From positions 147,450 to 211,449 of the forward strand of contig NZ_QGMZ01000014.1 in NCBI RefSeq assembly GCF_003173335.1: a DNA stretch of 64,000 nt, written 5' to 3'. Positions 17,617 to 26,308 of the stretch are shown here, piece by piece. Source of the DNA: Methanospirillum stamsii (lineage in GTDB: Archaea > Halobacteriota > Methanomicrobia > Methanomicrobiales > Methanospirillaceae). A model generated the notes under the pieces. That model did no database searches and was not told where the DNA came from. It saw nothing but the letters and a program-made list of their open reading frames with translations. A program made the position numbers and the translations under genes. Each line of letters starts with the position of its first letter. Within the stretch, counting starts at the first letter, position 1.

Positions 17617-18886
17617 TGCAGTGGTTATCGGAGGAGGAATTGCCGGAATTACTGCAGCCATTGACATTGCCTCTCATGGTATCCATGTCTCACTTATAGA
17701 ACGTGAGCCTACTATTGGCGGTCATATGGCAATGCTTGACAAGACTTTTCCTACAAATGACTGTTCAATGTGCATCTTAAGTCCTAAAATGGTAGAAGCA
17801 CAACGTCACCCGAATATTACTCTTTATACCTTAAGTGAGGTCACAGGTGTCGAGGGACAGGCTGGTGATTTTACGGTTCATGTAATCCAGCATCCCCGAT
17901 ATATCAGGGAAGAAGATTGTACTGGGTGTGGGGACTGTGTTGAAGTCTGTCCGGTAGAGGTTTACAACCGGTTTGATGCAGGAGTCGGGGTGAGAAAGGC
18001 AATATACAAGGCTCATCCGCAGGTTGTTCCGAATATTGTAATCAGAGATAAGGAACATTGCATAGATTGTGGGTTATGTTATAGCATCTGTGGCAAAAAT
18101 GCAGTTCTTCATGATAATGAAGATGAAGGAAAGGAATTTCTTCTGAATGCAGGAACAATTGTTATTGCTACCGGTTATGAAATCTTTGATGCAAGGAGAA
18201 AGTTACCCTATAAATATCTCTCAATTCCTGATGTCATCACCAGTCTTGAATTTGAACGGTTAATTAATGCAAGTGGGCCTACCAACGGGAAAATAAAACG
18301 GTTATCTGATGGAAAAACTCCGAAGGAAATTGTGTTTATCCAGTGTGTTGGTTCACGGGACATACCTTTAGGGTGCACCTCGTGTTCGGCTGTCTGCTGT
18401 ATGTATGCAATAAAAAATGCCATGCTTATCAAGGAAAAGTATCCTGACTGTAATGTTACCATATTGTATATGGATATTCGGGCATATGGAAAAGGATACC
18501 AGGAATACTATGACCGGGCAGAAGCTCTTGGGGTTAATTTTGTTCGTGGATTGCCTGGAGATCTATATGCTGGTGACGGAAAAGTAATTCTTCAGGTAGA
18601 AAACAGTGAAACACAGGAGGTAAAAAAGATTCAGGCCGATCTTGTTGTTCTTTCTGTAGGTATCCGACCGACGAATGATGCATCTGCTTTAGCTGAAAAA
18701 CTTGGTATCACCTGTGATGATACCGGATTTTTTGAATCTGCAGATGTGAAATGTGGTCCGGTAAAAACACTAAAGCCCGGAATTTTTATTGCCGGGACCT
18801 GTAAGGAGCCAATGGATATTCCTGATTCTGTAATGGAAGGCGGGGCTGCAGCAATGCAGGCGGTAATCGCAACATTTCGTGGATGA
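17609..18886 (+). CDS. short HdrA-like FAD/iron-sulfur protein
   Basis: Resembles the central part of heterodisulfide reductase subunit A: FAD-binding VVIGGGIAGITAAIDIA at the N-terminus, the HdrA signature TFPTNDCSMCILSPKM, two ferredoxin-type clusters CTGCGDCVEVCP and CIDCGLCYSICG, then CTSCSAVCCMYAIK and a C-terminal FAD/NAD segment ending PDSVMEGGAAAMQ. At about 425 residues it is much shorter than canonical HdrA (about 650), lacking the C-terminal region with extra clusters. It is not beside hdrB or hdrC. Likely an electron-bifurcation-related or NAD(P)H-linked oxidoreductase; its partner is unknown. Start ATG 17609 is chosen because AAGGA lies 8 nt upstream; TTG 17591 and ATG 17603 are less likely. 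Confidence 0.85.
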   Translation: MNNAVVIGGGIAGITAAIDIASHGIHVSLIEREPTIGGHMAMLDKTFPTNDCSMCILSPKMVEAQRHPNITLYTLSEVTGVEGQAGDFTVHVIQHPRYIREEDCTGCGDCVEVCPVEVYNRFDAGVGVRKAIYKAHPQVVPNIVIRDKEHCIDCGLCYSICGKNAVLHDNEDEGKEFLLNAGTIVIATGYEIFDARRKLPYKYLSIPDVITSLEFERLINASGPTNGKIKRLSDGKTPKEIVFIQCVGSRDIPLGCTSCSAVCCMYAIKNAMLIKEKYPDCNVTILYMDIRAYGKGYQEYYDRAEALGVNFVRGLPGDLYAGDGKVILQVENSETQEVKKIQADLVVLSVGIRPTNDASALAEKLGITCDDTGFFESADVKCGPVKTLKPGIFIAGTCKEPMDIPDSVMEGGAAAMQAVIATFRG

Positions 18887-19947
18887 AAATGGAGCCGCTT
18901 CGTCCTATTCTTTTTCATCCTCATATCCCGGAGATTGAATATATTGAACAAACACTTCTTCCGGATATCTATGAGGTCAGAAAAGCACAAACCGTTGAAG
19001 AGCTTGCAGGAGCTATTCGTCGTCTTGGAATAAGGGGAGCTCCTGCTCTTGGCTGTGCCGGTGCATGTGGGGTTGCTTTATCCGCACTAGTGGCAAAGGC
19101 AGGAACATTTTTGGAATTTCTTTTTTTGGTCAGATCTGATGCTGAGCGTCTCCGGGAAACCAGACCAACCGCCGTCAATCTTTTTTATGGTATAGATTTT
19201 GTTTTATCTGCAGTCCTTACATCATCATCAATCGAAGAAGCGAAATGTAATGCAGTTGATGCAGCAAAAGCAGTGATTGATGCAGACACCAGAACCTGTC
19301 ATGCAATCGGAAAAACCGGTCTTTCTGTAATTCCGGACACCGCACGGATACTGACTCATTGTAATGCCGGGGCACTTGCCTGTGCAGAATGGGGAACTGC
19401 TCTTGGTGTTATCAGGTCTGCTCATGAAGCTGGGAAGAATATATCCGTATACGCCTGCGAGACCAGGCCACTTTTACAAGGAGCAAGACTTACGACCTGG
19501 GAATTACTCCGGGATGGTATTGATGTAACGCTCATTACCGATTCGATGGCAGCGGTCCTGATGAGAAAAAGAAAAATTGATCTTGTGATTGTGGGCGCTG
19601 ACCGGATTGTATCTGATGCCGTCTTTAATAAAATCGGTACGTATATGCATGCAGTATGTGCAAAAGCTCATAATATTCCTTTTTTTATTGCAGCTCCCCT
19701 GTCTACCTTTGATGAAGAAAATTCTGAAGATAAGGTGATAGTTGAGGAACGAAATCCTGATGAAGTCAGAAAATTCCGGGGCTGTGTCACTGGTCCGGAA
19801 TTGGTTCCGGTCTGGAACCCTGCATTTGATGGAACTCCTGTAGATCTGGTAACTGGTATTATCACAGAATATGGAATTTTCTCGCTTCCGCGTGACATTG
19901 AAACCATAAAACAATTAAAGCGGGGAAAAGATATGGGGGAGACATAG
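18883..19947 (+). CDS. mtnA: S-methyl-5-thioribose-1-phosphate isomerase family protein
   Basis: A 354-residue member of the MtnA/eIF2B-like family that isomerises an aldose 1-phosphate to the ketose form. Signatures: IRGAPALGCAGACGVAL, THCNAGALA (catalytic Cys), VYACETRPLLQGARLT, IVGADRIVSD (catalytic Asp) and NKIGTYMHAV. In archaea this family covers methylthioribose-1-phosphate isomerase and, in some lineages, ribose-1,5-bisphosphate isomerase; the full-length form and RPTAVNL motif favour MtnA. The ATG overlaps the stop of the HdrA-like gene (ATGA). M3 at 18889 is an alternative start. Confidence 0.88.
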   Translation: MKMEPLRPILFHPHIPEIEYIEQTLLPDIYEVRKAQTVEELAGAIRRLGIRGAPALGCAGACGVALSALVAKAGTFLEFLFLVRSDAERLRETRPTAVNLFYGIDFVLSAVLTSSSIEEAKCNAVDAAKAVIDADTRTCHAIGKTGLSVIPDTARILTHCNAGALACAEWGTALGVIRSAHEAGKNISVYACETRPLLQGARLTTWELLRDGIDVTLITDSMAAVLMRKRKIDLVIVGADRIVSDAVFNKIGTYMHAVCAKAHNIPFFIAAPLSTFDEENSEDKVIVEERNPDEVRKFRGCVTGPELVPVWNPAFDGTPVDLVTGIITEYGIFSLPRDIETIKQLKRGKDMGET

Positions 19948-19951
19948 AGCG

Positions 19952-20650
19952 ATGAGTATTGTTGGACCATATCTTCCGGTAGTAACGCTCATTGGTGAAC
20001 TTACAATCCTTATCATCTCATCAATCATATTTTGTGGATTTATCCTGCTAATTCTCACCTTTTATTCCATGAAGTCCGGGAATATCCTTTTTCCCCGGTT
20101 TATGAGAGCCGGTCTGTTGTTTCTTGAAGGATTAATGCGGGCGCTTTTCAGACTTTTTGGATTTGAAGATAGTGATTTTTTAAAAATTATCGTGACCCTT
20201 CAAAATTCTTTGAATTGGAAGGCATTTCTTGCAATTCCTGTCCATGATCGAGTTGTTTTTATCCCTCATTGTCTTCGATCCAATTCCTGTCCGGCTCATC
20301 TTCATGACGAAGGCCTTAAATGTCGTGAATGTGGATTATGCCGGGTCGGAGAAGGAAAACGGTTTCTGGAAGCTCTTGGATACCGGGTTTTTATCATTCC
20401 GGGTTCCTCGTTCATCAAACGAATGATAAAACGGTATCATCCGAAAGCAATTATCGGGATTGGGTGTCTTATGGAGGTGAAAGAAGGACTTGAGATGGCT
20501 AACCAGGTTGATATTATTGCAATGGGTGTTGTCAATTTATCAGATGGATGTGTTGAAACAACAGCGGACTGGGACCAGGTGTATAAGATAGCCCTTCTTG
20601 GAATTCCCGCCAAAAATGTTCCGGATGAGATGAAAAAATATCTTGATTGA
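19952..20650 (+). CDS. DUF116 family membrane protein
   Basis: A 232-residue protein with two N-terminal hydrophobic segments (about 10-33 and a weaker one to 70) followed by a soluble cysteine-rich domain. Cysteines in CLRSNSCPAH and CRECGLC could bind a metal or iron-sulfur cluster; GIGCLMEV and GVVNLSDGCVET add two more. This matches the DUF116 pattern common in methanogens; function unknown. Last gene of the gamma-carbonic anhydrase, HdrA-like, mtnA set; it starts 4 bp after mtnA ends. Convergent with the prenyltransferase gene, whose stop begins at the next base. Confidence 0.85.
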   Translation: MSIVGPYLPVVTLIGELTILIISSIIFCGFILLILTFYSMKSGNILFPRFMRAGLLFLEGLMRALFRLFGFEDSDFLKIIVTLQNSLNWKAFLAIPVHDRVVFIPHCLRSNSCPAHLHDEGLKCRECGLCRVGEGKRFLEALGYRVFIIPGSSFIKRMIKRYHPKAIIGIGCLMEVKEGLEMANQVDIIAMGVVNLSDGCVETTADWDQVYKIALLGIPAKNVPDEMKKYLD

Positions 20651-21493
20651 TTATAATAAGACTGCTGATCCCAGGAATACCAGGAGAGAAGCAAACATTC
20701 CCATTTTTAATTTCTTTGAACTTTTTGTCTGAATAATCTCTTCTGAATTTGTTGCTTTTATTCCAGATATTGCTCCATACAGGATAAATGCATCTACCAG
20801 TGATATAGCAATAAGATATGTTGTGCCCCATTTTGAAACCATAAAGAGACTAACTAAAACACCAGCAATCGCACATCCCAGAGCAAGGTAAAGTGTTGGT
20901 CTGATACCATAAAGCAGGGGAAATGTTCGTGCTCCATGTTCATTATCGCCGGGCATATCCTCAGCATCCTTAATCAGCTCCCTTGCAAGCATGACTCCAA
21001 AAGTGGCTCCTGCAATGGGAAGTACAGATATCAATCCGGGAATACCTTCAATAGCTCCTCCAAAAAGGAAAATACTGGCCGCAAGATATGAGACCGAAAT
21101 ATTTCCAAATAGTGGTGTTACTTTCAGGTATGCTGCATAAAGCCAGAGCAGAATTGAATTTACCAGAGCAATACCTGCTAATGATATCGGAGTAAAGGCA
21201 ATTGCAATTGTATTCCCTGCCATGAATAGAATAGCAGCATAAGCCAATGCATTTCCTGATGAGATGAGTCCTGAGGGGATTGGTCTTTCAGGCTGGTTTA
21301 TGGCATCAATCTCCCGGTCATAATAATCGTTAATTACATTCCCTGCACCGGTGATAAAAAGAACAATAAGAAAGATGAATACGAATATCGATGGAATTGT
21401 TCCGGTGGCGATGATAACTCCCAGAATTCCGGCAAGACCGGCAACAACTGCATTGACCGGCCTGATAATAGAAATATAAGCTGCGCCGTTCAT
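20651..21493 (-). CDS. UbiA-family prenyltransferase, probably digeranylgeranylglyceryl phosphate synthase
   Basis: A 280-residue integral membrane protein with about eight hydrophobic segments. The first aspartate-rich motif is NVINDYYDREID (about 49-60), followed by INQPERPIPSG, the typical context in archaeal DGGGP synthase; the second acidic motif is DAEDMPGD. DGGGP synthase attaches the second geranylgeranyl chain to glycerol 1-phosphate in archaeal membrane lipid synthesis. Other UbiA enzymes share the motifs, so the substrate is inferred from the archaeal context and length. Confidence 0.88.
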   Translation of the reverse strand: MNGAAYISIIRPVNAVVAGLAGILGVIIATGTIPSIFVFIFLIVLFITGAGNVINDYYDREIDAINQPERPIPSGLISSGNALAYAAILFMAGNTIAIAFTPISLAGIALVNSILLWLYAAYLKVTPLFGNISVSYLAASIFLFGGAIEGIPGLISVLPIAGATFGVMLARELIKDAEDMPGDNEHGARTFPLLYGIRPTLYLALGCAIAGVLVSLFMVSKWGTTYLIAISLVDAFILYGAISGIKATNSEEIIQTKSSKKLKMGMFASLLVFLGSAVLL

Positions 21494-21519
21494 TTCACAC
21501 CTGTTTCAAAAAAGTGATA

Positions 21520-21594
21520 CGGACGTGGAGGGATTTGAACCCCCGGCATTCAGCTTAGGAAGCTGACGCCATATCCTGACTAGGCCACACGTCC
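21520..21594 (-). tRNA. tRNA-Arg (anticodon CCT)
   Basis: On the minus strand: acceptor GGACGTG pairing fully with CACGTCC, D-arm beginning GCCTAGTCAGG, anticodon stem TCAGC/GCTGA with loop TTCCTAA giving anticodon CCT, T-loop TTCAAAT, discriminator G. 75 nt, no intron, no encoded CCA. Upstream (plus-strand 21620-21625) TATACC and a TGCTCCAT partial match to the element found at the other two tRNAs. Confidence 0.96.
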
Positions 21595-21652
21595 TTCCCC
21601 ACTATATGGAGCAGGGATAGGTATAAGACTATCGAACGCCATTTTTAGCGGA

Positions 21653-22765
21653 ATGGACCTCACCCAGGTCACGGAAGGCAGGACCACGATTGCTGTGCCC
21701 TGCCAGAATCCTGACGTACCCTTTCCTCCCGGAACGGCGCCGGTCTTTTACAACTCCCGAATGGCGCTGAACCGGGATACTACTGTTCTTGTTATAAGGC
21801 AGACAACTCCGCATTCCTACCTTGATGCCATGGCAGCTTCCGGTATTCGTGGTCTTCGGGTAGGATATGAAACAGGCGTTCCGATAACTCTCAATGATAA
21901 AGATCCACTTGCAATTGATCTCATCACGCATAATGTGAAAGCCCTGGACCTTGATGCCCGGATAACCTGTCGGGATGCAAACAGTCTGATGTCGGATGAA
22001 AAATTCGGGTTTGTAGATCTGGATCCCTTTGGGACTCCGGCACCATTTATTGATGCAGCAATACGGTCTTCCGGAAAGTATCTTGGTGTCACAGCAACCG
22101 ACACAGCACCTCTATGTGGTGCTCATTTAAAAGCAGGCATCAGACGGTACATGGCACGACCGCTCAATACTGAATACCATACCGAAGTGGGTCTTCGCAT
22201 TCTTCTGGGTAATGTTGCCAGACATGCAGCAGTATATGACAAAGGAGTGAGTCCGCTTTTCTGTTATGCTCACGAACATTTTGTCAGGCTTCATCTCCAG
22301 CTGAAAAGTAGTGCATCAGCTGCAGACAAGAGTATTGCACAGCTTGGGTATATTCACCAGTGTCCGAAATGTCCGTATCGGATGGAAGAACAGAGATTTT
22401 TTCCCGGGGTCCACACCTGCCCCTTTTGTGGAGTACCACTAACACCCACCGGACCACTCTGGACCGGTTCAATCCATGATCCGGATATTCTTGCCGGAAT
22501 GATAATGGATGCTGATACATTTGTAGCCGGAGATAAGGCAGGACTTTCAAAATTGTTACCGGTGTGCAGGGATGAGCCTGATATCTCCTTTAGTTATGAC
22601 TATCATAAACTTGGGAAGTTTTATCGCCTTTCACCCGGACCGATTGATGTGCTGCTTAACCGTCTGAGGGATAAAGGGTACCATGCTGGCCGGGTCCATT
22701 ATTCAGGGTATGGTATTAAGACCGATGCACCGTTGGATGAAATCAGGGAATGTCTTAGTCCCTGA
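21653..22765 (+). CDS. trm1: tRNA (guanine26-N2)-dimethyltransferase
   Basis: Dimethylates G26 of tRNAs using S-adenosylmethionine. The 370-residue protein has the class I methyltransferase core LDAMAASGIRGLRVG, the catalytic motif FVDLDPFGTPAPF, TATDTAPLCG, and a C-terminal zinc-ribbon segment CPKCPYRM...CPFCGVPL typical of archaeal Trm1. Starts 59 bp from tRNA-Arg, divergently. Confidence 0.95.
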   Translation: MDLTQVTEGRTTIAVPCQNPDVPFPPGTAPVFYNSRMALNRDTTVLVIRQTTPHSYLDAMAASGIRGLRVGYETGVPITLNDKDPLAIDLITHNVKALDLDARITCRDANSLMSDEKFGFVDLDPFGTPAPFIDAAIRSSGKYLGVTATDTAPLCGAHLKAGIRRYMARPLNTEYHTEVGLRILLGNVARHAAVYDKGVSPLFCYAHEHFVRLHLQLKSSASAADKSIAQLGYIHQCPKCPYRMEEQRFFPGVHTCPFCGVPLTPTGPLWTGSIHDPDILAGMIMDADTFVAGDKAGLSKLLPVCRDEPDISFSYDYHKLGKFYRLSPGPIDVLLNRLRDKGYHAGRVHYSGYGIKTDAPLDEIRECLSP

Positions 22766-22866
22766 CCCGGTTTAGAGAGAAAAAAGGGTAACTTGGCTTT
22801 GGAATGAACATATCAGCACAGATTATGCTGATATCCCTTCTGTAATTCTGTATTGGTATCGGATAA

Positions 22867-23979
22867 TTATCGTTCGATGATGATTTGTAGGATATCCTCA
22901 TCTGCAAGGCTATGTGCAATACCTACCCGTTGTGCCTCATGCTTGACGGATGTTCCCCAGATTCGTGCATATCTGAATTTATCAACAAAGTCACGATGAA
23001 GTTTCCGGCAGACATCTTCAATTTTTGAACCGGTTCTCATGATGAGTGGTTCGTCCAGATCCGCAGGTCCTGATTGTGGTTTGAGGAATATCCTGATGAA
23101 CCCAAGGGCATCGTACACAGCATCCTTTAATTCCTCCATATGGTATCCGGTTGCTGCAGATATCATAAGCGGGTTTTGTCCAAACCGCTCAGTAAGATCC
23201 TCTTCGATCTTCTTTCGGTCTGCTTCATCAATAAGGTCTACCTTGTTTACGGCAATTATTGCCGGAACATATACTCTGCTTCCCATTATTGCATCAATGA
23301 GGTCATCCTGTGTTGCATTTCCTCTGATGAGGATATCAGCACTTGCTATCCGGTTTTCTGTCAGGATTGAACGAACTTCTTCAATATCCAGATCCAGTGA
23401 TCCAACCGCATTTAATCTGACACCTCCGCGTGAGGTTTTTTTAATAGTGATATCCGGTCTTGGTACATTGACTCTTATTCCGGCATCATAGAGTTCACGA
23501 AAGAGGACATCAACATGCTTTTCATTGAAAACGTCTACTAAAAGGACGATCATATCGGCATTCCTGACAACAGCAATGACTTCTTTTCCTCTTCCTTTTC
23601 CCATTGCGGCACCTGCAATAAGCCCGGGGATATCCAGAAGTTGTATCTTTGCGCCTTTATGTTCAAGAGCGCCGGGAACCACTGTCAGGGTTGTGAACGC
23701 ATATGCTCCAGTCTCACTTTCAGTCCCCGTGAGCACATTCAGGAGCGTGGATTTACCTGTAGAAGGAAAACCGACAAGAACCACCGTAGCATCACCGGAT
23801 TTTTTGACGGCATATCCTTCACCGCCACCTCCGGCTTTCATTGCACGATTGACGGCGTCTTCTTTCATCTTGGCAAGTTTTGCCTTGAGCCGTCCGATAT
23901 GCTTTGAAGTTGCTTTATTATATACGGTATTCTGGATCTCGTCCTCTATTTCCTTGATTTGATCCTCAATACCTGCCAT
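22867..23979 (-). CDS. DRG-family (OBG-HflX type) GTPase with TGS domain
   Basis: Archaeal Drg GTPases act in translation or ribosome biology. Order of parts: N-terminal helical region with NKATSKHIGRLKAKLAKMK, G1 loop GFPSTGKSTL, switch and G3 LLDIPGLI, G4 NKVDLID, an S5D2L-like insert, and a C-terminal TGS domain from about residue 295. The frame is open to 24069 but the first 30 codons would overlap the tRNA-Glu promoter, and DRG proteins begin near this point, so ATG 23979 is chosen; AGGA lies just upstream. Confidence 0.92.
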   Translation of the reverse strand: MAGIEDQIKEIEDEIQNTVYNKATSKHIGRLKAKLAKMKEDAVNRAMKAGGGGEGYAVKKSGDATVVLVGFPSTGKSTLLNVLTGTESETGAYAFTTLTVVPGALEHKGAKIQLLDIPGLIAGAAMGKGRGKEVIAVVRNADMIVLLVDVFNEKHVDVLFRELYDAGIRVNVPRPDITIKKTSRGGVRLNAVGSLDLDIEEVRSILTENRIASADILIRGNATQDDLIDAIMGSRVYVPAIIAVNKVDLIDEADRKKIEEDLTERFGQNPLMISAATGYHMEELKDAVYDALGFIRIFLKPQSGPADLDEPLIMRTGSKIEDVCRKLHRDFVDKFRYARIWGTSVKHEAQRVGIAHSLADEDILQIIIER

Positions 23980-24045
23980 GTATCCTAATAAGTTCCTCTC
24001 TGTGAGAGATATATCCTTGGGATCGAATTGAAAAAAACCGGTTTG

Positions 24046-24079
24046 TTTATATGAGTAAAGTGCTAACATTTAGAGGCAC
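24046..24079 (+). promoter_or_regulatory. tRNA-Glu promoter
   Basis: TTTATATG (24046-24053), seven bases, TGCTAACAT (24061-24069), five bases, GGCAC (24075-24079). Spacing and sequence are identical to the tRNA-Lys promoter. Confidence 0.7.
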
Positions 24080-24080
24080 G

Positions 24081-24153
24081 GCTGATATAGTGTAGGGGTC
24101 AATCATGCAGGACTCTCACTCCTGCGACTGGGGTTCAAATCCCCATATCAGCA
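24081..24153 (+). tRNA. tRNA-Glu (anticodon CTC)
   Basis: Acceptor GCTGATA pairs fully with TATCAGC, anticodon stem CAGGA/TCCTG with loop CTCTCAC gives anticodon CTC, T-loop TTCAAAT, discriminator A at 24153. 73 nt, no intron, no encoded CCA. Confidence 0.96.
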
Positions 24154-24305
24154 CTATAAGGGACAATCAAAGTCCGTTCTTGTTTTCGTAGAAAATTTAA
24201 CTAATTTCTTATCCGGTTATTATTCAGATCATTAGTAACTACATAATCATACCACTTAGCCCACAAAAGATGATTGTGAGCCGTTTATTAAATCGATCTC
24301 ATGAT

Positions 24306-24419
24306 TTATGCCGGAATCGGAAATCCTACTTTGTTCCCGGTTGTGTACTTGACGGTCAACGTTTTCTCGTTCTTGCCGTCTCGGAGAAAATTGGTGAGGT
24401 TTTTCAGTTCGCGGCTCAT
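24306..24419 (-). CDS. possible 37-residue small protein
   Basis: ATG at 24419, 37 codons, TAA at 24306-24308. GAAGGTGA lies about 5 nt before the ATG on the minus strand, a credible ribosome binding site. The peptide is charged and begins MSRELKNLTNFL. No family is recognised. It may be a small gene of a decayed element together with the frame at 24536-24682. Confidence 0.35.
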   Translation of the reverse strand: MSRELKNLTNFLRDGKNEKTLTVKYTTGNKVGFPIPA

Positions 24420-24535
24420 AGTTTCACCTTCAAGAGTATATGGGTCGTTTGAGTGGTAGGGGATCATTTTTGTTGTGTATGCTTTTTGGTGGTACCGGTT
24501 GGAAAATCAAAGACTTTGTTGTTGAGAGTAGTGCC

Positions 24536-24682
24536 TCAACTTGTGACCTGGTTGATTCGGTATGGTATGATACCAGTCGTCGCTCCCCCGAGTAGTCTCG
24601 TGATAATATCAGCCAGGTTTAACGCCGCAACATTTTGTTGATATACTGCATGTACCTGCTGCAATAGTCTCATATAATCCAT
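24536..24682 (-). CDS. possible 48-residue small protein, perhaps truncated
   Basis: ATG 24682 (or 24673) opens 48 codons with plausible composition, including QQVHAVYQQNVAALNL and LLGGATTGIIPY, ending in TGA at 24536. The same frame stays open for a further 22 codons after the TGA, which suggests that it is a decayed longer gene. No ribosome binding site is seen. Not recognised. Confidence 0.3.
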   Translation of the reverse strand: MDYMRLLQQVHAVYQQNVAALNLADIITRLLGGATTGIIPYRINQVTS

Positions 24683-24814
24683 TAATATATAAGGAATAGA
24701 AACTGCTCTTTATCCTTCCTCTATTCAGTAAGAGACTTTGCGGACATGGTTTTTCTTCCCTGCCCTTAGTCCTATCTTTGTAAGGGCCAAGAAATTATTG
24801 TTCAAAAAACAAAA

Positions 24815-25084
24815 TTATTTAGAGTAAATATTTTCCCGCTTGCCGATTTCGATAACGATGATGATGAGTTTGTCATCTTCGAAAGTAAGAAACGCTCGAT
24901 AGTCTCCGATCCGGTATCGATATGTCGGAACGTCTGGTATTCCTTCAACTTTCCGGAGATATTTTCTGGGATTGTTTACCTTTTCAAGCCACTTTATTTT
25001 ATCTCGAATTCTGATGGCTACATCCCGCTGAAGCCGTTTTAGATTTAATTCCGCTTCATCGGAAAAAAAGACGCGGTAATGCAA
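24815..25084 (-). CDS. RelE/ParE-family toxin
   Basis: An 89-residue protein with the RelE fold pattern: helical N-terminus (FFSDEAELNLKRLQRDVA), LRKVEGIPDVPTYRYRIGDYR and a terminal strand IIIVIEIGKRENIY. RelE toxins cleave mRNA on the ribosome. The conserved GDYR and the C-terminal KRENIY fit an intact toxin. Its start abuts the antitoxin stop directly (25084/25085). Confidence 0.85.
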   Translation of the reverse strand: MHYRVFFSDEAELNLKRLQRDVAIRIRDKIKWLEKVNNPRKYLRKVEGIPDVPTYRYRIGDYRAFLTFEDDKLIIIVIEIGKRENIYSK

Positions 25085-25366
25085 TCAGATCCCCATTTCT
25101 TTGGAAATTACATCCAGAGAACGGTATCTTCCATGTTTCATATCTTCGAGTCCCCTGCGAATCCCTTCCATAGTCCTTTCATCAATAGGTTCTTCCAGTT
25201 CGTTCGCTTGTTCCATGAGTTCAGCGATGATTTCCGCTTCTGTCGGGTCGATAGCACTTATTAGGCATTTATGAAGGACTTCACTATCAGATGATGCATC
25301 GTCACGAGCTTTCAGTATTTGAACAAGCTTGTAATCTGATTCGCTCAGGGATACGGTGACGGTCAT
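25085..25366 (-). CDS. antitoxin partner of the RelE-type toxin
   Basis: A 93-residue protein directly upstream of the toxin. The N-terminus (MTVTVSLSESDYKLVQIL) fits a ribbon-helix-helix or similar DNA-binding start; the acidic helical C-terminus (AELMEQANELEEPIDERT) fits toxin binding and neutralisation. It probably autoregulates the pair. Family not identified beyond position and composition. Confidence 0.7.
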   Translation of the reverse strand: MTVTVSLSESDYKLVQILKARDDASSDSEVLHKCLISAIDPTEAEIIAELMEQANELEEPIDERTMEGIRRGLEDMKHGRYRSLDVISKEMGI

Positions 25367-25431
25367 AATAATTTATTATCCCCAATGTATCATATAGTCT
25401 CTATCAGTTTTCAGTAAAAGTTGGATAAGAT

Positions 25432-25892
25432 TTATCGTATTTTTTGTGATATTTCATTAATATGAGTAATCGTTTCTATCATGTCAGGAAGTGCATCTCC
25501 GAAGTATTTTTCTTCATCCAGATGAGTAACCGTTTTAAAATGACAATGCAATCGTGTTTCGTATTCTTGGAAAAATCCCGACCTTTCTGGTTTGAGGCCT
25601 TGCTCAGGAGATTGATGGCCATGTATTGATCTCCCTTCGTGAGATCCTGACATTCTATCTCAATCAGCTTATTCTTTCTCCATCCGAGTTAGGTGGAACC
25701 GAGTTTAAGCTACCGGGCCTTCGAAAAATGATACCGTGTAGTTATTTTTGCAAGGTATTGAACAATAAGAGAATACTCGGACTTTGTGATTGCGCCCGTT
25801 ATTACGGTCTTTTCCAGTACGGTTGATTCCTTCCGGGAATAAAAGCCCGAAATTGACCTGAACTCTAATATGTTCGTCAGTGCATTAAACAT
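25432..25892 (-). pseudogene. decayed minus-strand gene, unrecognised
   Basis: Two fragments with protein-like composition in different frames: 25710-25892 (contains SISGFYSRKE and SEYSLIVQYLAKI) and 25432-25653 (contains LDEEKYFGDALPDMIE, a pattern seen in small HEPN-like partners). Between them the frame holding KLIEIECQDL is interrupted by stops. I read this as one small gene broken by stops and at least one frameshift. No family assigned with confidence. Confidence 0.35.
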
Positions 25893-25984
25893 ACTCGTCT
25901 AATGCTCTATTATTCCTCTTTTCAATCATCCGGATGATGAGGTCTTTGATGAGGTATTTTTCCTCATTAACAAGGATGAATCCT

Positions 25985-26197
25985 ATGCCAGTACATGAAC
26001 TCATGCCTCACATCCATTCTGAAAGTGCCCAGGAATTAGTTGGAATATTGAATGTTCTCGCCAATAGCTGAGATATTTCTGTTATTGAAAAAAATTCTCA
26101 TCCAAAAGAGCATCCGGATAATGATATCAGAGAAACCGTAGAATGGGCGATAAATTTAATTATTAAATCACAAAACGAAAAATCTATAACGATATGA
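25985..26197 (+). pseudogene. 70-codon small ORF interrupted by TGA
   Basis: ATG 25985 preceded by AAGGATG at suitable spacing. The frame reads 28 codons (contains SAQELVGILNVLA) to TGA at 26069-26071, then 41 more codons in the same frame (contains DIRETVEWAINLIIK) to TGA at 26195. The continuous protein-like composition across the stop suggests a nonsense mutation in a small antitoxin-size gene. Confidence 0.4.
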
Positions 26198-26308
26198 CCT
26201 GATTGTAGAGATAGAAAATATAAATGCTCTCCATTTTTCTATTGGTCCGTAGTAAGAGTATATTGGACAAAGAATTCTTTTGTTACTATTATTGATTCTG
26301 TCGGATTA

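Larger units (their letters stand above)
24154..24814. other. 660-bp non-core stretch downstream of tRNA-Glu
   Basis: No long gene. On the minus strand two short frames can be read (24306-24419 and 24536-24682, listed separately). The stretch follows directly on a tRNA gene and opens the accessory region, a common arrangement for integrated elements, but no integrase or repeated tRNA 3' end is seen. Confidence 0.5.

Noticed and set aside
23980..24069. Longer N-terminus for the DRG GTPase
   Set aside because: It would cover the conserved tRNA-Glu promoter and adds residues not typical of DRG proteins.
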